Shown: positions 55,349 to 64,000 of the stretch, piece by piece
How positions within the stretch are numbered: position 1 is the first letter of the stretch
Layout: each line of letters opens with the position of its first letter
Assembly (NCBI RefSeq): GCF_900107265.1
Contig: NZ_FNPJ01000002.1
Span: forward strand, 38,705-102,704
DNA: 64,000 bases
Source: Nitrosomonas sp. Nm33
Lineage (GTDB): Bacteria > Pseudomonadota > Gammaproteobacteria > Burkholderiales > Nitrosomonadaceae
Direction of reading: 5' to 3'
Made by a program: the position numbers and the translations under genes
Notes under the pieces: generated by a model
The model's input: the letters and a program-made list of their open reading frames with translations, nothing else
Told to the model about the DNA's origin: nothing
The model's database searches: none

Positions 55349-56974
55349 ATGCCAGCAAAGCAAATCCTGTTTCATGATGCTGTTTACACCAAGATTCTCA
55401 GGGGGGTAAATATTCTAGCCAATGCCGTCAAGGTCACACTTGGCCCGAGAGGCCGCAATGTCATTCTCGAACGTGCTTATGGTCCACCCTTGGTCGCTAA
55501 TTCTGGTGTTGTGGTGGCGAAGGAAATCGAGCTTGAAGATAAATTCGAAAACATGGGCGCGCTGATGGTGAGAGAGGTTGCCAGCAAGACATCCAATGTG
55601 GCAGGAGATGGCACCACCACCGCGACAATACTGGCGCAGGCGATTGTCCGCGAGGGAATGAAGTTTGTTGCAGCAGGAATGAATCCTATGGATTTGAAGC
55701 GCGGCATTGACATAGCGGTTGCGGCTATAGTGGAGGCGCTCAAGGAAGTATCCAGACCCTGCATATCCCGGAAAGAGATTGCTCAGGTGGGTGCTATTTC
55801 CGCCAATGCCGATACCGTGGTGGGCGAGATCATTGCTGAAGCCATAGAGAAAGTAGGCAAGGAAGGTGTCATTATGATCGAAGATGGCCAGAGCCTGGAG
55901 AACGAGTTGGAGATAGTAGAGGGAATGCAGTTTGACCGTGGTTACCTGTCTCCCTACTTTATCAACAACCCGGACAAGCAAACGGCGGAACTGAATGATC
56001 CCTATATCCTTCTGTCTGAAAAGAAGATCAGCAATATCCATGATCTATTACCGTTGCTGGAGCAAGTCTCCAAGGCTAATCGGCCGTTACTTATCATTGC
56101 AGAGGATGTTGAGGGAGAAGCACTGGCGACGCTGGTGATCAATAACATCCGCGGCATTCTTAAATCCATAGCCGTTAAATCGCCAGGATTTGGTGACCGA
56201 CGCAAGGCTGTGCTGGAAGATATTGCTATTCTCACTGGTGGTGCCGTGATCGCCGAAGAAACCGGTTTTTCCCTCCAGAAGATTACGCTGAATGATCTCG
56301 GTCAGACAAAACGTGTTGAAGTGGATAAGGAAAATACGACTCTCGTTGGCGGGGCAGGAGAGATCAAAAAGATCCAGAGCCGTGTCAAAGAAATCCGCAA
56401 ACAGATTGAAACAGCTTCAAGCGGTTACGACAAGGAAAAACTACAGGAGCGTGCTGCCAAGCTCGCTGGCGGGGTGGCAGTCATCAAAGTTGGTGCCGCT
56501 ACCGAAACAGAGATGAAAGAGAAAAGGAGCCGGATTGAAGACGCGATGCGTGCGACCCGCGCTGCTGTGGAAGAGGGCATCGTGCCGGGTGGCGGTGTCG
56601 CATTATTACGGGCCAGAACGGCCATCGGTGTACTGAAGGGCAGCAACCATGAACAGGATGCCGGTATCCGGATTGTAGTGCGGGCTTTAGAGGAACCTTT
56701 ACGGCAAATCGTCACCAATGCGGGAGGTGAGCCATCAATCGTGCTTGCCAAGGTATTGGAAAATACCGGTAACTTTGGCTATAACGCCGCAGCCGAGGTA
56801 TATGGTGATCTCCTGGAAATGGGAATTCTCGATCCCACCAAGGTGACACGTTGTGCCTTACAGAATGCCGCTTCGATTGCTAGTCTGATCCTTACTGCCG
56901 ATGTCATGATCGCTGACTTACCCGAACATCAACTGGGCGCATCAAACATATTGGATAAAACGAGCGGGATTTGA
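55349..56974 (+). CDS. groL: Divergent GroEL paralogue (chaperonin 60) without GroES
   Basis: A 541-residue chaperonin aligned end-to-end with E. coli GroEL. The nucleotide-site elements TLGPRGRNV and [13 protein letters not shown] (Asp-87) are kept, as is Asp in [13 protein letters not shown] (Asp-398 equivalent). Asp-52, which takes part in ATP hydrolysis, is replaced by Ser ([12 protein letters not shown], Ser-52). The Gly-Gly-Met tail is absent; the end is [10 protein letters not shown]. No groES is adjacent; hsp20 is upstream. This looks like a specialised or stress-specific copy rather than the housekeeping groEL. Confidence 0.93.
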   Translation: MPAKQILFHDAVYTKILRGVNILANAVKVTLGPRGRNVILERAYGPPLVANSGVVVAKEIELEDKFENMGALMVREVASKTSNVAGDGTTTATILAQAIVREGMKFVAAGMNPMDLKRGIDIAVAAIVEALKEVSRPCISRKEIAQVGAISANADTVVGEIIAEAIEKVGKEGVIMIEDGQSLENELEIVEGMQFDRGYLSPYFINNPDKQTAELNDPYILLSEKKISNIHDLLPLLEQVSKANRPLLIIAEDVEGEALATLVINNIRGILKSIAVKSPGFGDRRKAVLEDIAILTGGAVIAEETGFSLQKITLNDLGQTKRVEVDKENTTLVGGAGEIKKIQSRVKEIRKQIETASSGYDKEKLQERAAKLAGGVAVIKVGAATETEMKEKRSRIEDAMRATRAAVEEGIVPGGGVALLRARTAIGVLKGSNHEQDAGIRIVVRALEEPLRQIVTNAGGEPSIVLAKVLENTGNFGYNAAAEVYGDLLEMGILDPTKVTRCALQNAASIASLILTADVMIADLPEHQLGASNILDKTSGI

Positions 56975-57066
56975 TTCTTGCAGGGAGAATGGTCATTTGT
57001 GTCCAATTAGCATCAAACGATGAGGTGACAGCCCAAGATATTGCTAAAATCAAGTGAAGAATATTT

Positions 57067-57089
57067 ATCCTAAAAACCGCTTTTAGGAT
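57067..57089. terminator. Terminator between convergent groEL paralogue and patatin gene
   Basis: Stem ATCCTAAAA / TTTTAGGAT with a 5-base loop. It can act in both directions. Confidence 0.7.
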
Positions 57090-57107
57090 TATGGTTTTTG
57101 CGATCAA

Positions 57108-58019
57108 TCAGATTTGCAGCCATTGTTGAATCTGTTCCCGATGTTGCGCATACCAGATTCTGCCGATTTCTAATGCCTTTTGCTGGAATACTGGATTGTT
57201 TGCAGAATCCATATCACCTGGCATATCAAAGTCTTTTAGATAATGATTGATATATAACACACGATTGCCCAACATCTCTTCAGTAATTTTGACATTTGTA
57301 ATCATTTTCTCCCTGAGAATTAATGAAGCTACCCCTTTTACCGACCATTGAACCCCACCATATCCACAGGCTTTAGTGCCATTTATCGCGAAACTGCGCC
57401 AACCTGATCCAATGGAAAGCACTTTTATCTCGCATTCCTTCCAAAACTTCTTAGCACGAAGATAGACACTAAGGCCTGGATTATTCATACCTATACCTCC
57501 ATCGATTCGCCAGTTTCCATCTTCCATTTGTACTGGAGGATAATATGCTGGTGCAGCAGTGCAAGCATCTGCCACTTCGCTAAGAAGAAAATCCGGTTGA
57601 CTCTCATTGGTGAAAATTTCTAATTGATCCCGGTTAAGATTGAAACTAGGAATCAATATTTGTTTGCTAAGTGATGAAAGCCTTAAGTTTCCTAATTCTT
57701 TTTTTAATACCAGGCTTTTTGTAGTACCTCTATATTTAGGGCGAATTTGCAGGATATTTAGCAACCTGCTCATCCTATGTTCTGTCATCATTTTTTCTAG
57801 TAATTTTTCTTGTAAAACAGTATGAATGATCTCCCTGGCAGTCATTGTTCGACCCAGAATTAGACATGCAATCAGTCCCCCAGATGATGAGCCGGCAACC
57901 ATGTCAAATAAATCGTAAGTTGAAGAACCGCTATCCTCTTCCAGACAAGCTAATACGCTAAGTTGAATTAACAAATGACTACCGCCTCCATCCAAACTCA
58001 AAACATATTTTGGTTGCAC
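57108..58019 (-). CDS. Patatin-like phospholipase
   Basis: A 303-residue lipid acyl hydrolase. The oxyanion loop VLSLDGGGSHLL lies at residues 6-17, the nucleophile Ser in VAGSSSGGL, and the catalytic Asp in WRIDGGIGMNNP. No signal peptide is seen. The catalytic dyad is complete, so it should cleave phospholipid or galactolipid esters. The nearest neighbour upstream, across 409 bp of A/T-rich DNA with no recognisable feature, is a divergent M14 peptidase. No nucleotide cyclase is nearby, so a CBASS role is not supported. Confidence 0.9.
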   Translation of the reverse strand: MQPKYVLSLDGGGSHLLIQLSVLACLEEDSGSSTYDLFDMVAGSSSGGLIACLILGRTMTAREIIHTVLQEKLLEKMMTEHRMSRLLNILQIRPKYRGTTKSLVLKKELGNLRLSSLSKQILIPSFNLNRDQLEIFTNESQPDFLLSEVADACTAAPAYYPPVQMEDGNWRIDGGIGMNNPGLSVYLRAKKFWKECEIKVLSIGSGWRSFAINGTKACGYGGVQWSVKGVASLILREKMITNVKITEEMLGNRVLYINHYLKDFDMPGDMDSANNPVFQQKALEIGRIWYAQHREQIQQWLQI

Positions 58020-58428
58020 AACAGCTCTCTCCTGGATTTATGTTACGCATGAGAAATAGGTTATTAGCTGCAAGGGTGGTGTATTTTTGAACTCATACCT
58101 GCTGAATTCTTCAGCGCAGCTAAATGTTTGAAGGAGAACTATGTTCTTCACTATCACCCTATAAGTGTCTTTTTAAGTAAACTAGGAATGGAAATAAAGC
58201 TTAAAGATAACTTATTAAACTTCTTTGAATTATTTGTTAAATATTGATGAAATCTTTATTAGAAAAAAGAAAGATGATGTATCACGAAAGGAATAATTGA
58301 CAGGTTAATGAACCTTTAATGACTATTAAAGACTTATGTAACATCGATGACAGACAAGATCTTAATGATCTGGTGTAATATTTATTTTATTAATAGTAAC
58401 TCTCTAGTATCACAGTACCTTATATCCA

Positions 58429-59457
58429 ATGCACGGCACATCTACCTTGAAACAATTATTACCTGAACTACAACAAATTGAAGCAATTATTCATTTGGGT
58501 AATAAAACAGGTTTATGTAGTCAAGTGCTTTCTCATGTATCCTGTGATGAGGGTATGTTGCCAATTTATGCCATAACACTCGGTAATAGGGCACGAGATA
58601 TTCCTTGCATTACCTATGTTGCAGGTATCCACGGACTAGAGCGCATTGGGACACAAGTTGTCATTGCTTTTCTGGAAGGTCTGTTAGAACGTTTAAAGTG
58701 GGATCAGGTCCTGGCTGATATTCTGGAACGGGTATGCATCAATTTTTTACCGCTCATCAACCCGGTTGGCATGTTGAACTATACCCGCGCGAATGGGCGA
58801 GGTGTCGACTTGATGCGTAATGCACCAGTAGATAGTCATGAAAAGACAGTCTGGCTGGCAGGGGGGCATCGGATTTCATCTTATTTGCCATGGTACCGTG
58901 GGAAAGCCTCTGAGGCGATGCAACTTGAAGCGCAAGCGTTATGTGATTTTATTGTACAGAAAGTTTTCCCTGCACCATTCAGCCTGGTTTTGGATTGCCA
59001 TTCCGGTTTTGGTTCTCGTAATCAGATCTGGTTTCCTTATGCCAGAAGCCGGCTTGAACCTATTAAGCATTTAAAAGAAGTTTTTTATCTGCGTAAGCTT
59101 TTTATGCAGACTTATCCCTATCAAGATTATCTTTTTGAGCCACAATCACAACATTACCTGGTACATGGTGATCTCTGGGATTTTCTTTATCTGAAATCGT
59201 TGGCAAGTGATAATATTTTTCTGCCATTAACTCTAGAAATGGGTTCTTGGCGATGGATTCGCAAGAATCCGCTGCAGTTACGTCAATTACAGGGTCTTTA
59301 TCACCCGATAAAGCCACACCGTCTTAATCGGGTGCTGAGAGGCCATTTAATACTGATGGAATTTTTGTTGCACGCAACTTTATCTTATAAAAACTGGCTT
59401 GTTAAGAGTGACTCACTGGAATTAGAGCAACAGGCGCGAACGCTGTGGTACACATGA
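58429..59457 (+). CDS. M14-family zinc carboxypeptidase/deacylase-like protein
   Basis: A 342-residue protein. Zinc ligands are visible: YVAGIHGLERIGTQ (HxxE) near residues 64-77 and VLDCHSGFGSRNQIW (His) near 188. GRGVDLMRN matches the substrate-side segment of M14/DUF2817 proteins. Substrates may be peptides or amide-linked adducts. Its stop overlaps the ATG of the following alpha/beta hydrolase, so the two are a coupled pair. Confidence 0.8.
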   Translation: MHGTSTLKQLLPELQQIEAIIHLGNKTGLCSQVLSHVSCDEGMLPIYAITLGNRARDIPCITYVAGIHGLERIGTQVVIAFLEGLLERLKWDQVLADILERVCINFLPLINPVGMLNYTRANGRGVDLMRNAPVDSHEKTVWLAGGHRISSYLPWYRGKASEAMQLEAQALCDFIVQKVFPAPFSLVLDCHSGFGSRNQIWFPYARSRLEPIKHLKEVFYLRKLFMQTYPYQDYLFEPQSQHYLVHGDLWDFLYLKSLASDNIFLPLTLEMGSWRWIRKNPLQLRQLQGLYHPIKPHRLNRVLRGHLILMEFLLHATLSYKNWLVKSDSLELEQQARTLWYT

Positions 59458-60218
59458 AGTATTGCGAGCACTTTGTATTGATTCGAGGGTTGTTGCGTGA
59501 AACAAGACACTGGGGAGGATTTACTGAGTATCTGCAGCAACAGTTTCCCAATGCTAATATTATTATGCTGGATATTCCTGGTAATGGCCGATTGCATCGT
59601 GCCACTAGCCCAGAAACGATTGCAGGCATGACAGAAGCATTGCGCGAACAAGTGCTCATACGTCAGCCACTCAGACTGATCGCACTTTCCATGGGAGGAA
59701 TGATTGCTATTGATTGGATGATGCGCTATCCGGATGAAGTGGAAGCAGCAGTTTTAATCAATACCAGCGCAAGACCGCTGTCTCCGTTTTACCACCGTTT
59801 ATGCTGGACGATTTATCCCCATGCTATAAAAATGATTTTTCGGTCAGCTTTGCAGAAGGAGTCAGATATTCTGACCCTGACTTCAAACCGTCACAGCCAC
59901 AACAGCAAACTGCTTGAGTCCTGGCAGCAATGGCAACGAGAAAACCCAGTGTCAACTGTCAGTGCCAGGAATCAATTCCTGGCTGCGTTAAAATTTTCGG
60001 TAACTTCCAAACCGAAGCAACCAGTACTCATTGTAGCCAGTCAAGCTGATCGCCTGGTTGATTATCGCTGTAGCCTGAAACTGGCGCAGGCTTGGCAAAC
60101 AGACTATGTGCAACATGATACGGCAGGCCATGATTTGCCACTGGATGAACCGGAGTGGCTGGCAAATGTCATCAAGCAATGGTTTAACCCTGATCTTTCT
60201 TCAGCTGCTGAAATATAA
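59454..60218 (+). CDS. Alpha/beta hydrolase
   Basis: A 254-residue protein. The nucleophile elbow is LIALSMGGMIAIDWM (A-x-S-x-G form), with GNGRLHRA in the cap entrance and the acid/His pair at the end (VASQADRLVDYR; TAGHDLPLDEPEW). ATG at 59454 sits in the ATGA overlap with the M14 gene. The substrate is unknown; coupling suggests both enzymes act on the same compound class. Confidence 0.85.
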   Translation: MKYCEHFVLIRGLLRETRHWGGFTEYLQQQFPNANIIMLDIPGNGRLHRATSPETIAGMTEALREQVLIRQPLRLIALSMGGMIAIDWMMRYPDEVEAAVLINTSARPLSPFYHRLCWTIYPHAIKMIFRSALQKESDILTLTSNRHSHNSKLLESWQQWQRENPVSTVSARNQFLAALKFSVTSKPKQPVLIVASQADRLVDYRCSLKLAQAWQTDYVQHDTAGHDLPLDEPEWLANVIKQWFNPDLSSAAEI

Positions 60219-60249
60219 ATAAATCAATCAATCAATTCAACTCTCATGG

Positions 60250-60485
60250 CGCAATTATTCTGTGCTGACGGGAGGCGTATGCGGTTTCGCGAGTGCAGGG
60301 CAAGGTGCTACGGCGCGGAATAGTTGTTCCATTCTAAGGAATTGCAACATAATCATGTACTTGCAAAATCGTACAATCCGCACCGGAGCGTAAACACTCG
60401 GAAGGTGAGAGTAAAAAATCACAGAAAAGGCTATAACATTCATAATGTTAATGCCAACATGAGCGACCAACTGAGGATCTGGGTT
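60250..60485 (-). mobile_element. 239-bp MITE, copy E (decayed, inverted)
   Basis: The right end CAACTGAGGATCTGGGTT and the core (TTGTTCCATTCTAAGGAATTG, CATTCATAATGTTAATG) match the family in reverse. The left end is eroded. It lies between the alpha/beta hydrolase and the OlsF-like gene. Confidence 0.8.
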
Positions 60486-60590
60486 CAATCCTTCAAGCTC
60501 ATTTTCTTAGAGTAATTTCTGCGTCATTTCTTCGTCATATTGATCATATATCTTATCTAGCATTAATTTATGTTAATGGGGAGCAGATAT

Positions 60591-62348
60591 ATGCTTGATG
60601 TTGATGCCTTGCTGAAAGATTATTTTCAGAATGTGGATGAAAACATTGATAAACCTCTGATGAAGGTCGCTTCTTCTGTATTAAAAAAACTTTTCCATCA
60701 GGATGAAATTAACTTTTTTATTGAAACTCACAAATACCTGGAAGGATTAGAATTCAATGATGCCGTTCTTGAACATTTTAATTTTACATTTCAAGTTTCT
60801 AGCAAAGACCGGGCGTATATACCTGATCAGCGTCGTGTACTGATCGTTGCCAATCACCCGCTTGGCTCTCTGGATGGATTGGCACTTCTTAAATTGATAT
60901 CGGAGATCAGAACCGACGTTAAAATTGTTGCAACTACATTGCTGGACTGTATTGATCCCCTGCAAGGCTTATTTCTCTCGATTGATAATTTATCAAAAAC
61001 AGTGAAGCATCGCGATAGTATGCTTCAAATTGTTGAAGCACTGGAAGCAGAACAAGCTGTCATCATGTTTCCAACCGGAGAAGTCTCACGTATATCTCCC
61101 CTTGGAATTCGTGATGGCAAGTGGAAAACTGGTTTTTTATCTCTGGCTAAAAAAACAAATGCACCGATTGTTCCTGTGTATATTGGCGGCAAAAATTCAA
61201 TGCTTTTTTATGGTCTTTCGAGTATCTACAAACCGTTGGGCACAATGATGTTGGTCAACGAAATGTTCAATCAAAAAGGCTGTGAAATTTCATTCAGGAT
61301 TGGCAAACCTATACCGTGGGAATCCATAGCAGCAATGGATATACCTAAAAAAAACATTGCGAAATTAATGCGCAAACAGGTTTACTTATTAGGTAAAAAG
61401 AAGAAAAAGGAACTATTTAAGCCAATTGAGAATATTATCCATCCGGTTAAAACTAAGCTAATCCGTAAAGAACTCAAAGCTTCACAATTAATAGGCAAAA
61501 CACAGGATGGCAAGCATATTTATCTATTCGATTATGCTTCCAATTCCAGTGTAATGCGTGAAATTGGGCGTCTGCGCGAATTATCCTTCCGGCAGGTGCA
61601 GGAAGGCACGGGCAATTCTTTAGATATCGATAATTATGATCGATATTACCGACACCTTATTTTATGGGATGAAGATGAGCTGGAAATTATTGGTTCCTAC
61701 CGTATAGGGGAGGCGGCCAAGATTCTCAGGAAATATGGGGAAACAGGTCTGTATACTAACAGCTTGTTCAAATTTGATCAGTCATTCATTCCTTACCTTG
61801 AAAATGCTATAGAACTGGGGCGTAGTTTTATCCAGCCCAGATATCAGGGAAAACGTAGTCTGGATTATCTCTGGTATGGGATTGGCGCTTATCTTTATCT
61901 GCATCCAGAGATACATTATATGATTGGGCCTGTTTCATTGAGCACCTCAATGCCTGAATCCGCACAAAAAGTCATTGCAAGTTTTTACACAGAGCTTTTT
62001 GGCAATGACAAAATGCTTTCCATACCCAGACTTCCATTCAACTTTACACAGATTAAGGACTTTATAGCATTTAAGAATGTATCAGACGAAATTGAATACA
62101 AGAGTGCATTTGCCATTCTTAAAGAACGACTGGATGATTTAGGTGTAAAGATACCTATCCTATATAAGCAATATGTAGAACTATGTCACCCAGGAGGCTG
62201 CGAATTTCTAGGTTTTAATATTGATCCTGATTTTTCTAATTGTGTGGATGCTTTGATTCTTGTACATATCGATAGCATTAAGGAAAAAAAATACCAACGC
62301 TATATTGAAAGTCATGCAAAGGTTATTGAAAATCTGAACTCTGCATAA
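60591..62348 (+). CDS. OlsF-like bifunctional acyltransferase (PlsC-type plus OlsB-type GNAT)
   Basis: A 585-residue fusion. The N-terminal half is an O-acyltransferase: VLIVANHPLGSLDGLALLKL (His with Asp six positions later), then MFPTGEVSRIS. The C-terminal half is an N-acyltransferase of the OlsB type: REIGRLRELSFRQVQEGTGNSLDIDNYDRYYRHLILWD, GSYRIGEAAKIL and AIELGRSFIQPRYQGKRS. OlsF enzymes make ornithine lipids in one polypeptide. I chose the ATG at 60591, which has GGGGAG upstream; an earlier ATG at 60570 lacks one. Confidence 0.88.
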   Translation: MLDVDALLKDYFQNVDENIDKPLMKVASSVLKKLFHQDEINFFIETHKYLEGLEFNDAVLEHFNFTFQVSSKDRAYIPDQRRVLIVANHPLGSLDGLALLKLISEIRTDVKIVATTLLDCIDPLQGLFLSIDNLSKTVKHRDSMLQIVEALEAEQAVIMFPTGEVSRISPLGIRDGKWKTGFLSLAKKTNAPIVPVYIGGKNSMLFYGLSSIYKPLGTMMLVNEMFNQKGCEISFRIGKPIPWESIAAMDIPKKNIAKLMRKQVYLLGKKKKKELFKPIENIIHPVKTKLIRKELKASQLIGKTQDGKHIYLFDYASNSSVMREIGRLRELSFRQVQEGTGNSLDIDNYDRYYRHLILWDEDELEIIGSYRIGEAAKILRKYGETGLYTNSLFKFDQSFIPYLENAIELGRSFIQPRYQGKRSLDYLWYGIGAYLYLHPEIHYMIGPVSLSTSMPESAQKVIASFYTELFGNDKMLSIPRLPFNFTQIKDFIAFKNVSDEIEYKSAFAILKERLDDLGVKIPILYKQYVELCHPGGCEFLGFNIDPDFSNCVDALILVHIDSIKEKKYQRYIESHAKVIENLNSA

Positions 62349-62442
62349 TAAATAATTTTATGATTGACTAAATATTTGGATTTATTAGTTTAAGCGCGTA
62401 CCCATAAAAACTTGTTTTTGGTGGTATACATATTGCGAGACA

Positions 62443-62501
62443 AGGCGCGATGAGGCCGCAGGGCCATCCCCTGCAATGAAGAGCAACGCCACTTCGCGCC
62501 T
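62443..62501. repeat. Nested inverted-repeat element
   Basis: Outer arms AGGCGCGA / TCGCGCCT (62443-62450, 62494-62501) enclose inner arms GCAGGG / CCCTGC (62458-62463, 62469-62474). It recalls a large REP-type palindrome. It lies just before a MITE-like copy and fills most of the gap between two genes. Confidence 0.55.
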
Positions 62502-62540
62502 GGATAACCACATGTCCCATCCCGCCAAACTGCGGTTCTT

Positions 62541-62640
62541 ATTCCATTTCTAAATCAAACATGATGCGAAGGCGAGCCGCAGACAGTATAAATAATACGG
62601 CAAGGAGAAGCTGACAAAATCAGGTTTAATTTAGTATTAG
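62541..62640. mobile_element. 98-bp MITE-like element, copy 5
   Basis: The left end ATTCCATTTCTAAATCAAA is exact; the core (GAGCCGCAGACAGTATAAAT) matches copy 2; the right end is eroded. Confidence 0.7.
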
Positions 62641-62681
62641 GTTAAAAGCCCCTTGCCTAACTAATTCTTACTTCATGACAA

Positions 62682-63899
62682 TTACAGCAGCTCGTTTGCG
62701 AGATTCGCCAATGCTGAACGTTCTCCTTTTTCAAGCCGGATATGTGCGAACAAAGGGTGTCCTTTCAAACGATCGATCAGGTAAGTGAGACCATTTGATT
62801 GTTCGTCCATGTAGGGTGTATCGATCTGGTGTATATCGCCCGTGAATACTACTTTTGTTCCCTCGCCAGCACGAGTGATAATCGTTTTAACTTCATGTGG
62901 CGTCAGATTCTGCGCTTCATCAATGATAAACATTACATTGGATAAGCTTCGTCCACGGATAAAAGCCAGCGCAGTGATTGAAAGTTTGCCGCTTTCTTCC
63001 ATTTCGTCCAAAACCTTGGATTTCTTTTCAGTAGCACGGAATTGACTTTTGATGAATTTCAGGTTATCCCACAATGGTTGCATGTAGGGAGAAATCTTAT
63101 CCTCAGCGCTACCTGGCAAGAATCCGATCTCGCGATTGCTTAACGGAATAATAGGTCGGGCGAGAATGATCTGGTTGTATTTATTTTTTTGTTCTAGTGC
63201 GGATGCGAGTGCCAATAGGGTTTTTCCGGTCCCGGCCACACCTTGAAGAGCGACGAGCTTGATATTGTCATTCAATAATGCATTTACAGCAAAAGCCTGT
63301 TCGGCATTTCTGGGTTTGACATTATAAACATAAGTTTTCTCGACCCGTTCTATAGTATCCAAGGCTTCATTGTATCGCGCCAGAACTGAGTCACTCCCAT
63401 TTTTAAAGATGTAATAACCATTGGCAATTTTATGGTTACCGAGGAGCTCTATTTCTTGAATGCTGCCTTTTCTAAAAAGTTCATTGATCGTATTTGGAGG
63501 AACACCTTCAATTACCGGGAAACTGGTTGAAATATTTTTGACGTTTTTTACTTTGCCAGTTTCATAGTCTTCTGAAGGCAGCCCTATGGCCTTGGCTTTC
63601 AGGCGCAGATTAATATCCTTGGTGACCAAAACAACCTTGGCAGACTTTTCGGAATGTGACAGTGTCAGCGCAGCATTAATGATCTTATGATCATTCTTTC
63701 CTTTCCCATAGATCTCTTCTGCATCCATTCCGTTAACCAGATTGGACATTACAATTTTCAGCTTTCCTTTTTTGGTTCCCAGCGGAATCCAGTTGTTAAG
63801 ACCAAAATCCCCTGAAAGTTTATCCAGAAATCGAATCGCTTCTCTTGCTTCAAAGTTTTTTGTTTCATTTCCTACTTTAAAATGATCCAGCTCTTCCAA
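62682..63899 (-). pseudogene. phoH: PhoH family ATPase with PIN domain, 5' end truncated
   Basis: This reads as the C-terminal ~405 residues of a PIN-PhoH protein (RNA-acting ATPase/ribonuclease). The P-loop is LQGVAGTGKTLLALASAL, the Walker B MFIIDEAQNLTPHEVKTIITRAGEGTKVVFTGD. The remaining PIN part starts at LEELDHFKVGNETKNFEAREAIRFL. The first ~50-60 residues with the DTNVLL motif are absent: upstream of 63899 the translation no longer resembles the family and there is no ATG, only TTG. The gene is probably cut by an inserted element beyond. Confidence 0.8.
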
Positions 63900-63901
63900 A
63901 C

Positions 63902-64000
63902 AGGTTGATGTGGCTCCCTGTAACTGGACAACCTGAAAGAAAGTTAAGCTCTGACATATAAAGTTAATCAGGTTCAGGCAACCCGATTGATTCTTTGGTG
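63902..64000. mobile_element. Probable end of an IS3-type insertion sequence, rest outside window
   Basis: The sequence changes abruptly after the phoH fragment. TGTGGCTCCCTGTAACTGGAC followed by AAAGAAAGTTAAGCTCTGAC resembles terminal sequence of IS3-group elements. No transposase frame is visible in 100 bp. Identification rests on resemblance and on the truncated phoH next to it. Confidence 0.4.

Noticed and set aside
57108..58019. Patatin as a CBASS or other anti-phage effector
   Set aside because: No cyclase, STING, HORMA or ubiquitin-like genes are nearby; a plain phospholipase is the simpler reading.

Overview
The window looks like chromosomal DNA of a betaproteobacterium close to Nitrosomonas (Nitrosomonadaceae). 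The basis is the conserved core gene order (rpoE-rseA-mucD, lepA-lepB-rnc-era-pdxJ-acpS-nagZ), the general look of the proteins and a moderate G+C content. The genus is an inference, because no database search was possible.

Layout. Positions 1-22 kb are a conserved housekeeping block: a truncated sensor kinase and nadB on the minus strand, the envelope-stress module rpoE/anti-sigma/MucD, a glutaredoxin-like gene with a clear terminator, lepA, lepB, a DUF4845 gene, rnc, era, pdxJ, acpS, nagZ, lpdA, and an AddAB-like nuclease/helicase pair. recO is absent from its usual place between era and pdxJ. Positions 22-27 kb are repeat-rich and decaying: REP-like palindromes, composite repeats, 98-bp MITE-like elements, two DnaA-box-like palindromes, a duplicated SHOCT lipoprotein gene and repeated 3' tails of a lost gene. 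They also hold a GIY-YIG protein, an EEP-fold hydrolase and a uracil-DNA-glycosylase-like gene whose frame continues past a TGA.

Positions 27.2-39.3 kb hold a complete type I-E CRISPR-Cas locus: WYL regulator, cas3, cse1, cse2, cas7 (with a charged insertion), cas5, cas6e, cas1, cas2, and an array of 35 repeats and 34 spacers. A DUF433 antitoxin gene and the stump of its DUF5615-type toxin lie between cas6e and cas1. The leader-distal end of the array runs into the remains of a hicAB toxin-antitoxin pair. Effector (cas3 to cas6e) and adaptation (cas1-cas2) genes run in the same direction with overlapping or short junctions, so they look like one operon apart from the toxin-antitoxin insert.

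Positions 39.8-64 kb are accessory and metabolic: a flavin reductase, a Fic protein, a Lon-like protease, a glutathione peroxidase, a rhodanese and a PhoX/DUF839 protein. An aminolipid-type operon (OlsB-like N-acyltransferase, LpxH-like phosphoesterase, GT4 glycosyltransferase) and a lipid-kinase-like gene follow. Then come Hsp20 with a divergent GroEL paralogue, a patatin, an M14 peptidase coupled to an alpha/beta hydrolase, an OlsF-like double acyltransferase, and a phoH gene that loses its PIN-domain start at the window edge, probably to an insertion sequence. Five copies of a 239-bp MITE with 19-bp inverted termini are spread through this part; one ends 2 bp before the flavin reductase start codon.
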